A stretch of DNA of 5,308 bases from Candidatus Mcinerneyibacteriota bacterium (GTDB taxonomy: Bacteria; AUK180; JAQVHJ01). The notes below the pieces were generated by a model. It ran no database searches, had not been told where the DNA came from, and saw only the letters and a list, made by a program, of their open reading frames with translations. Where the stretch lies: contig DAOVMD010000243.1 in the NCBI GenBank assembly GCA_030630935.1, positions 1-5,308 of the forward strand. Direction: 5' to 3'. The position numbers and the translations under genes are program-made. This document shows positions 1 to 5,308 of this stretch, piece after piece (the stretch's first letter is position 1; every line of letters starts with the position of its first letter).

Positions 1-94
1 AATATCTTAGTAATTTACGAAAAATAATCTTGAACCTAAAAATAAATTTTCAAAATTTTGTTTTTTTACCTAAACTCGCTATCAAAACACTTTT

Positions 95-3000
95 TTGATA
101 CCTTGTTTTTGCAGGAAGGTCAATTTTCAATATGAAATTAAAGAATATAAAATATCTCAAGAAGAAAAGAAAGAATTTAGAAAATTATGCTATATAATAG
201 GTTCCCGAAAAGATTTTGAAAAAGAGTTACAGGTTTTTGAAGAAAAATATCAAAACAGTCCAAATATTGAGAAGTTATATTCTAAAATAATTTTTACCTA
301 TTCTTATACTAACAATCTGGATAGGGAGGTAAAAAAAATATATGATCGGAAATTTTTTAAATATTACGATTCATATAAAGAGAAATTCAAATATGGGAAA
401 AGTTGGAATAGTGTAATAAATTATTATATGAAAAAAACGAATAAAAATATATATTTATATCCTCCAGATTTTAAATATACATCATATACTCCCCAACAGA
501 ATATCAATTTGCATATTCATGGTCGAAATCTTAAAACGGTAAATATTGAAGTATATAAAGTTGATTTTCATGACTATTATTTAGTTTCAGCTGGTAGAAG
601 AGATATCTTAAAGAATATTTTCAAAAGAGAGCCTTTGGTAAGTAAAAACGTAGAATGGTTAAAAAAATACTCTTATTCAAGGAAAAATATTGATATTGAA
701 AAGTTAGAAAAGGGATATTATATATTTAAAGCATCAGCTGATGAGTTTGAGGTTTTTAATACTTTAATGATTTCAGAATTAAGTTATGTATTAAAACAAG
801 ATAATAGGAAGATACTATTGTATGTCTTTGATAAGAATTCCGGGATACCGAAACAGGGAGTAAATGTATTTTTTCATAACAGTAAGAAAATATATGCAAA
901 AGGTAAAACAGACCAAGACGGCATTGCAATTTTAAAAAAGAAAAATGATATTGCTAAATATCATTTTTATATTCAAGATAAGGAAGAAATTATCTATTCA
1001 GCGTTTCCAAAATATCCTATTAATAAAAATCCAAAACCAAGATGCTATTTTTATTCAGACAGACCTGTATACAGACCAGAGCAAAAGTCCTTCTTTAAAA
1101 TTATCATTCGTGATCAAATTAGCAATTTAAATTATTCAATTCCCAGTTTAGATAAGTATAAAGTTATAATTAAAGATTCGAAAGGAAATAAAATTTATGA
1201 AGAGGAACTTGAGATAAATGAATACGGTACAGTATTTGATTCTGTAACTTTGGGTTCAAATCCGGCATTAGGATGGTACAGTTATTCAATTAAAAATAAA
1301 GACAATAGAATAATCTCAAGCGGCGCGGCATTTAGAGTTGAGGAATATAAGAAACCGGAATTTAAAATGGAAATTAAACCTGAGAAATCAGCCTACTTAA
1401 ATAATGAAGAGGTTGTTGTTGATGTAAATGTGAAATATTATTTCGGTAAATCTGTCAAAGATTCAAAAGTGGATTATGAAATTGAATATACTCAAATTTA
1501 TAAATATATGAAACAACAAAATGAATATTCCTGGTTTTATGGTGATTATATCGAATCAAGACGTTATGGTTATAGACATTATTATCCACCAATACAATTA
1601 AAATCCGGTGAAACTAAAACGGATAATTATGGTAATTGTAAAATTATTTTTAAACCAAAGAATTTAAAATATACTGCAGCATACACTATTAAAGTTTTAG
1701 TTACTGATAAATCAAGAAGGCAAGTAACAGGTTCTTCAAGAGTGAAAATTGCTAATTCGGAATTCAGGATTCAAATTAAAACGGATAAATATATTTATAA
1801 ACCAGGTGATATTGCTATAATAAACTATAAAGGAAAAGATATAAATGGAGAATTATATCCATTCAAAGGACAACTCAGTATAAAGAGAATTTCCTGGACA
1901 AATAACAAATCTAAAGAAAAAGTTATATTGAATAAGGATATATCAACGGATGAAAAAGGATTAGGTTTTTTTAATTTTAAAATAACAGAAAATGGTTATT
2001 ATGAATATAAAATTATTTCAAAGGACTCTTTAGGAAATCGAATCATTACCAGTAGATCATTTAGGGTTAGGGATAAAAATTATTCTGATAATTATATTTC
2101 TCTTGAATTAGAAGCGACATTAGATAAGGATTTATACTATGCTGGAGATACTGCTACACTAATTATTGATTCACCGTTTAAAAAAACCTCAACTTTAGTT
2201 ACACTTGAACAGGAAGAGATATTGGCATATAAGGTTATAAATATTAAGCAGAATTCTGAATTAATGAATTTCAATATAGATAATAAATATGCTCCTGGAG
2301 TATTCCTTGATCTTTCTATGATAAAAAATGACAGAATTTTTACAGCTAATAAAATAATATTAGTTCCACCTAAAGAGAAGATGCTGAATATAAAAATTCT
2401 TTCAGCAAAAACAACATATAAACCAGGAGAAGAGATAGAGTTTAAAATTGAAATTAAAGATAATAATAACAACCCGGTAGAATGTGAATTATCACTTGGA
2501 ATTACTGATGAGTCATTATATTATATTCAAGATGAATTTGTGTATGATATCAGGAAATATTTTTTAAGAAACTTTATTCATATGGTCGAGACTCGGTCAG
2601 GAAAAACTTATTACCACCGTTCTGTAAGTCAAATGCCTGTTAAATCATTTTTCGGTGTTGTTGAAACCTTACCCGGTGTTATTAGAAGGGGGGGGCAACT
2701 TTATATTCGAGGTGGTCGTGGTGATCAGATTAATTATATGGTTGATGGAGTAACAATAACAGATCCGGTGACCGGGACATTTGGTGCAACGATAGAATCG
2801 ATTAAAGTAACTTCATCAGGAATGAATAATGAATATTCACCCCAAATTCAAAAGAAAATAATTTATGTTAAACCTGAGATTAGGGAATATTTTCCTGATA
2901 CCGGGTATTGGAAACCCGATCTGAAAACAGATAAAAACGGTATTGCAATTATAAAAATTAAATTGCCTGATACTTTAACTACCTGGCGGGGTACAGTTCG

Positions 3001-4936
3001 CGGAATTACAAAAGATACGAAGGTAGGTATTCAAACATATAATGTAAAGACATTTAAAAATATTTTAGCAAGACTTGAGCTGCCCCGATTTATTACGTTG
3101 GGAGATAAATTTTTAGTTTCTGGGATAATTCATAATTATTTAACAGAATCCAAAAATGTTAAATCAGAATTGGTATCAGAAGGAGTTGAACTTAAGAGTA
3201 ATCCTATTCAGAATCGAAAAATCTCTCCAGGTAAAAATCATAGGTTTGATTGGTTAGTCTCAGCAAAAAATGTTGGCAGTGCTGAATTTATTCTTAATGG
3301 TCTTACTGATGTTGAATCTGATGCAATGAAAATGGATATACCAATAATTCCATTTGGTCTTCAAAAAAGAGAAGTATTAACAGGAGTATTAACAAATAAT
3401 CATGTAACTGAGAAGATAAAAATCCCTGAAACTGCGATTCCTGGAACACTTAAAATAACCATGACTTTTAATAATGGATCTGTTGGTAAGCAGATGTTTG
3501 ATTCTCTGGGTTATTTAATAGGATTTCCTTATGGTTGTGTTGAACAGACAATGAGTAGGTTCCTTCCTAATGTAATGGTTGCTCAAACAATCCAAAGACT
3601 TGGACTTGAGAAACCAGCGATTCAGGAAAAGCTGCCTAAAATGGTTGAAATGGGTCTAAATAAATTGCATAAATTTCAGAAGGCTGATGGTGGTTGGGGT
3701 TGGTGGAAAGATTCATCATCTCCTTATATGACAGCGTATGTTATGTATGGTCTGACTTATGCTATAGAAGCAGATTATCAAGTAGATATAAAGATGTATA
3801 AAAATGGAATTACAACACTGAAAAGATTATTTAGTAAAGAAAAAACCGGTGATCAAAAAGCATATATGGCTTTTGTAATAAGCCACTTTGAAAAACCGGA
3901 TAAGAATGGAATTCTTAAATTATATAATAAGAGCAATGAATTATCTATCTATGGGAAATCTCTTCTGGCAATGGCACTTTTTAAGGTTGATGAACGGGAG
4001 AAGGGAACAGAACTTGTTAAGGAAATAAAACGAAAAGCTAAATGTTCAAAACAATCATGTCATTTTGAAAGTGAGAAAATTAAATATTCCTGGCGTAGAA
4101 ATGATGTTGAAGTAACAACTTATGTGTTCAGAGCACTTGTAATGAATGATCCTACTGATGAACTTATTCCTAAAATTCTTAATTGGTTACAATTAAAAAA
4201 GACAGGTAATTACTGGGTATCCACTAAAGATACTGCAGCGATTATCTTTGGGTATTCTGAGTATTTAGCAAAGGTTCTTGAAAATTCTGATGATTTAAAA
4301 TTTGAGGTTTCTGTAAATGATACGATAAAATTATCTGAAACATTTGATTTTAAAAATCTTGAAAAATGTAAAAGTAAATTAATTTTAAGTTCAAATGAAA
4401 TAAAGGGAAATGTACAGGATATTAAAATAAGAAAAAATGGGGATGCAAAGTTATATTATACAATAATTTTGGAATATTTTAGTGATGATAATCCTATAAA
4501 TAGATTTTCGAGCTGCATTAATGTGAAAAGATCTTATGTATTAAAAAATTCTGATAAGAATCCGCAAAGTATTGGAAGAGAAATAAACCCATACAAGGAT
4601 AAGATATACTCAGGTGATGTAATTGAAGTTGAGATAGAACTTAAATCAAAAGATCCATTACAATATTTAATGATAGAAGATTATATCCCTGCGGGATGTG
4701 AGATAGTCAACAGAACATCAGGTCGAAGTAAATACTACTGGATTGCTCATCAGGAGTTCAGGGATGAGAAGGCAGTATTTTTCATTACGAAATACCAGGG
4801 GAAGAAGACGATAAAGTACAAACTCCGGGCAGAGATCCCCGGGACTTATAACGTTCTCCCAACAATCGTTACATCAATGTATTTTCCCGAAGTGTATGCA
4901 AATAGCAGTTCGTATAAACTCACCATAGTTGAATAA
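95..4936 (+). CDS. Alpha-2-macroglobulin family thioester protein with an embedded TonB-plug-like domain
   Basis: Bacterial A2Ms are periplasmic or surface protease traps: an attacker cuts the bait region and is captured by a reactive thioester. Seen here: a Lys/Tyr-rich helical region (residues 1-118); MG1-like strands (about 119-215); a second beta domain (about 225-310); the MG2 signature YFYSDRPVYRP (318-328); further MG domains starting near 421, 554, 669 and 763 (the last contains GITDESL, 802-808); a plug-like insert (about 831-921); the A2M block EIREYFPDTGYW (928-939) followed by LPDTLTTWRGTVRG; the thioester motif GCVEQ (1147-1151); the helical thioester domain with GGWGWWK (1199-1205) and TKDT (1377-1380); and a C-terminal beta domain (about 1494-1613) ending as family members usually do. 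Length is normal for the family. The start is uncertain: TTG at 95 is the first possible start after an in-frame TAA at 71-73, has no ribosome binding site, and gives no signal peptide or lipobox. The next in-frame ATG (428) would fall at the edge of MG1. No pbpC partner is visible. The family call is secure; the 5' end is not. Confidence 0.96.
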   Translation: MIPCFCRKVNFQYEIKEYKISQEEKKEFRKLCYIIGSRKDFEKELQVFEEKYQNSPNIEKLYSKIIFTYSYTNNLDREVKKIYDRKFFKYYDSYKEKFKYGKSWNSVINYYMKKTNKNIYLYPPDFKYTSYTPQQNINLHIHGRNLKTVNIEVYKVDFHDYYLVSAGRRDILKNIFKREPLVSKNVEWLKKYSYSRKNIDIEKLEKGYYIFKASADEFEVFNTLMISELSYVLKQDNRKILLYVFDKNSGIPKQGVNVFFHNSKKIYAKGKTDQDGIAILKKKNDIAKYHFYIQDKEEIIYSAFPKYPINKNPKPRCYFYSDRPVYRPEQKSFFKIIIRDQISNLNYSIPSLDKYKVIIKDSKGNKIYEEELEINEYGTVFDSVTLGSNPALGWYSYSIKNKDNRIISSGAAFRVEEYKKPEFKMEIKPEKSAYLNNEEVVVDVNVKYYFGKSVKDSKVDYEIEYTQIYKYMKQQNEYSWFYGDYIESRRYGYRHYYPPIQLKSGETKTDNYGNCKIIFKPKNLKYTAAYTIKVLVTDKSRRQVTGSSRVKIANSEFRIQIKTDKYIYKPGDIAIINYKGKDINGELYPFKGQLSIKRISWTNNKSKEKVILNKDISTDEKGLGFFNFKITENGYYEYKIISKDSLGNRIITSRSFRVRDKNYSDNYISLELEATLDKDLYYAGDTATLIIDSPFKKTSTLVTLEQEEILAYKVINIKQNSELMNFNIDNKYAPGVFLDLSMIKNDRIFTANKIILVPPKEKMLNIKILSAKTTYKPGEEIEFKIEIKDNNNNPVECELSLGITDESLYYIQDEFVYDIRKYFLRNFIHMVETRSGKTYYHRSVSQMPVKSFFGVVETLPGVIRRGGQLYIRGGRGDQINYMVDGVTITDPVTGTFGATIESIKVTSSGMNNEYSPQIQKKIIYVKPEIREYFPDTGYWKPDLKTDKNGIAIIKIKLPDTLTTWRGTVRGITKDTKVGIQTYNVKTFKNILARLELPRFITLGDKFLVSGIIHNYLTESKNVKSELVSEGVELKSNPIQNRKISPGKNHRFDWLVSAKNVGSAEFILNGLTDVESDAMKMDIPIIPFGLQKREVLTGVLTNNHVTEKIKIPETAIPGTLKITMTFNNGSVGKQMFDSLGYLIGFPYGCVEQTMSRFLPNVMVAQTIQRLGLEKPAIQEKLPKMVEMGLNKLHKFQKADGGWGWWKDSSSPYMTAYVMYGLTYAIEADYQVDIKMYKNGITTLKRLFSKEKTGDQKAYMAFVISHFEKPDKNGILKLYNKSNELSIYGKSLLAMALFKVDEREKGTELVKEIKRKAKCSKQSCHFESEKIKYSWRRNDVEVTTYVFRALVMNDPTDELIPKILNWLQLKKTGNYWVSTKDTAAIIFGYSEYLAKVLENSDDLKFEVSVNDTIKLSETFDFKNLEKCKSKLILSSNEIKGNVQDIKIRKNGDAKLYYTIILEYFSDDNPINRFSSCINVKRSYVLKNSDKNPQSIGREINPYKDKIYSGDVIEVEIELKSKDPLQYLMIEDYIPAGCEIVNRTSGRSKYYWIAHQEFRDEKAVFFITKYQGKKTIKYKLRAEIPGTYNVLPTIVTSMYFPEVYANSSSYKLTIVE
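2582..2870 (+). other. TonB-dependent receptor plug-like domain within the A2M, at the bait-region position
   Basis: Residues about 831-921. The order of motifs is that of a TonB receptor plug: VSQMPVKSFFGVVETLPGV (844-862), GGQLYIRGGRGDQ (866-878), NYMVDGVTITDPVTG (880-894), IESIKVTSSGMNNEYSPQ (900-917). These match the plug pattern of an SF-x-x-V-x-x-x-PGV helix, an IRGGR strand, Y-x-VDGV-x-x-x-DP, and IE-x-I-x-V ending near EY. In receptors the plug fills the outer-membrane barrel and undergoes TonB-dependent rearrangement. Here there is no barrel and no TonB box. The domain follows the last MG domain before the conserved block and ends just before EIREYFPDTGYW, where A2Ms carry the protease-cleaved bait. 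GC over 2581-2820 is about 42% by hand count, against 20-23% in the 60 bp on each side. The motif identity is clear; a role as bait, docking module or recognition domain is inference. Confidence 0.85.
2688..2695 (+). repeat. Eight-G homopolymer in the coding sequence
   Basis: Eight consecutive G residues span the codons for R865, G866 and G867, just before the conserved LYIRGGR strand of the plug-like domain. A G8 run is striking in a gene that is mostly 20-30% GC. The frame is intact as read. A one-base slip would end translation before the thioester domain. Such runs serve as phase-variation switches in several bacteria, and are also common sites of sequencing error. Which applies here cannot be decided from one sequence. 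Confidence 0.9.
3533..3547 (+). other. Thioester motif GCVEQ of the A2M
   Basis: Residues 1147-1151, in the context FPYGCVEQTMSRFLPN. In thioester-containing A2M and complement proteins the Cys (C1148) and Gln (Q1151) side chains form the internal thioester that bonds covalently to the target after activation. Both residues and the intervening Glu are present, so this copy should be of the trapping type rather than the thioester-lacking bacterial type (such as YfaS). The motif sits at the start of the helical thioester domain, in its usual place. Confidence 0.95.
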
Positions 4937-4964
4937 TTCAACTGAAAGTTGAATTATTCAACTA
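4926..4964. repeat. 18-bp perfect inverted repeat over the A2M stop codon
   Basis: The left arm 4926-4943 (TAGTTGAATAATTCAACT) is the exact reverse complement of the right arm 4947-4964, with a GAA loop at 4944-4946. The last codons and the TAA stop (4934-4936) lie inside the left arm. Each arm is itself palindromic except at its central base, so alternative foldings into two short hairpins are possible. No T-run follows, so it is not a canonical intrinsic terminator. It could protect the mRNA 3' end or slow polymerase, or be the first member of the downstream GTTGAA-rich repeats. The structure is certain; the function is unknown. Confidence 0.9.
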
Positions 4965-4973
4965 GGAGTTCAA

Positions 4974-5208
4974 GGCATGCTTTGCATGCGTTCAAGTGTT
5001 CAATAGTTCAAATGTTAATAAACCGTTCAAGAGTTATTTTAGGGACATGCTTCGCATGTCTATGGTTGAATGGTTGAAGAGTTAATAAACCGTTCAAGAG
5101 TTATTTTAGGGACATGCTTTGCATGTCCATGGTTGAATAGTTGAAGTGTTAATAAAACGTTAGAGAGTTATTTTAAAGACGGCTTCGCACGTCTATGGTT
5201 GAATGGTT
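4974..5208. repeat. Array of about 67-bp tandem units, each with a short GC-rich hairpin
   Basis: Four units begin near 4974, 5042, 5109 and 5176. The stretch 5014-5052 recurs exactly at 5081-5119 (39 bp, 67 bp apart), and the two middle units differ at about 8 of 67 positions. Each unit has a 6-8 bp hairpin with a TTT or TTC loop: 4975-4989 (GCATGC/GCATGC), 5044-5060 (GACATGC/GCATGTC), 5110-5128 (GGACATGC/GCATGTCC) and 5178-5193 (GACGGC/GCACGTC, one base bulged). The rest of each unit is AT-rich with GTTGAA or GTTCAA words. The first unit diverges between its hairpin and 5013; the last is intact only to about 5208. The array resembles REP-like extragenic palindromes. No open frame spans it, and the family is not one I recognise. 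Confidence 0.85.
4990..5021 (+). repeat. 8-bp period short repeat (GTTCAANN)
   Basis: Four consecutive octamers, GTTCAAGT, GTTCAATA, GTTCAAAT and GTTAATAA, lie in exact 8-bp register inside the first array unit. The corresponding position of the second unit (5064-5087) has the same 8-bp period but the GGTTGAAT form: GGTTGAAT, GGTTGAAG, AGTTAATA. GTTCAA and TTGAAC are reverse complements, so the two units carry differently oriented versions of a similar word. This looks like slippage-generated sequence or a small repeated binding site; nothing in the window decides which. Confidence 0.75.
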
Positions 5209-5308
5209 ATTGTTTCGCTGCGCTCCGCATTTATGATTGATGGTTATTGGCAAGATAAAAGGAGACCACTTTTTTTATTAACAAGAATCACTTCCTGCAT
5301 ATTCTTAG
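5209..5308. other. Right-edge segment: repeat remnant and undecided open frames
   Basis: A small hairpin at 5219-5229 (TGCG/CGCA, loop CTC), followed by ATGATTGATGGTTATTGG, looks like a decayed further repeat unit. Beyond it, a minus-strand frame is open from the window edge to a TAA at 5246-5244. It gives at least 20 codons and reads MQEVILVNKKSGLLLSCQ from an ATG at 5300-5298. A plus-strand frame from ATG 5233 is also open to the edge (25 codons). If the minus-strand frame is the end of a gene, that gene converges on the A2M gene and the repeats lie between two 3' ends. Neither frame is long enough to call. Confidence 0.35.

Noticed and set aside
1-27. End of an upstream gene reading NILVIYEK and then TAA
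   Set aside because: Eight codons at the window edge cannot be told from chance in AT-rich DNA, and the same stretch is open in another frame.
61-110. Bacteroidota-type promoter (TTTG and TAnnTTTG)
   Set aside because: Only partial matches such as TACCTTGT are present in T-rich DNA, with no convincing spaced pair.
132-197. Small frame from ATG 132 preceded by AGGAAGG
   Set aside because: The spacing to the purine run is about 12 bases, the product is 21 residues of basic low-complexity sequence, and it overlaps the A2M frame.
945-1130. 61-codon plus-strand open frame inside the A2M gene
   Set aside because: It lies wholly within strongly recognisable MG-domain coding sequence in another frame and its translation has no known motif; it is a chance frame.
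2137-2472. 111-codon minus-strand open frame with a hydrophobic translation
   Set aside because: It is antisense to conserved MG-domain codons. Its Leu/Ile/Ser-rich translation is what the complement of AT-rich Lys/Asn codons gives, and no start signals were found.
2717-2725. RGD tripeptide (residues 875-877) as an integrin-binding motif
   Set aside because: It falls in the conserved IRGGR strand of the plug-like domain, where R-G-G-R followed by a small or polar residue is normal; it is likely to be coincidence.
4974-5208. CRISPR array
   Set aside because: Whole units, including the would-be spacers, are similar to each other, so this is tandem duplication rather than repeats separated by unique spacers.
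5268-5279. Intrinsic terminator at the T-run near the right edge
   Set aside because: No GC-rich stem precedes the T-run on the plus strand; the nearest hairpin (5219-5229) is about 40 bases away.

Overview
The window is almost entirely one gene, a plus-strand bacterial alpha-2-macroglobulin (A2M) of 1613 codons (95-4936). It is flanked by a short AT-rich leader and a 372-bp tail full of repeats. DNA counted by hand is about 17-26% GC in typical stretches. The long Lys/Asn/Ile-rich secreted-type protein, the lack of a Shine-Dalgarno sequence and the TonB-plug signature resembling SusC and other FCB-group receptors together suggest an AT-rich member of the Bacteroidota/FCB superphylum (Bacteroidota, Ignavibacteriota, Cloacimonadota or a relative). 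The phylum is inference; there is no rRNA or marker gene here.

Layout: 1-94 is AT-rich leader with no convincing start signals. 95-4936 is the A2M gene: a helical N-terminal region, a run of macroglobulin (MG) domains, the conserved A2M block, the thioester helical domain with an intact CVEQ motif, and the C-terminal beta domain. At 2582-2870, where A2M proteins carry their protease bait region, there is instead about 90 residues that read as a TonB-dependent receptor plug domain. That insert is richer in GC than the DNA on either side and contains an 8-G homopolymer. The last part of the gene (about 4681-4860) is also unusually GC-rich. The stop codon lies inside an 18-bp perfect inverted repeat, followed by an array of about 67-bp units each carrying a small GC-rich hairpin (4974-5208). 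The last 100 bp hold a further repeat remnant and an open frame on each strand running off the window edge, neither established as coding.

The main point of interest is the A2M/TonB-plug chimera. Bacterial A2Ms trap proteases: cleavage of the bait exposes the thioester, which bonds covalently to the attacker. A plug-like domain at the bait position could be the cleaved bait, could dock the trap to an outer-membrane barrel or the TonB machinery, or could be a switchable module if the G8 tract slips. The gene as read has no signal peptide, which an exported A2M needs, so the true 5' end is probably missed, frameshifted or lost.
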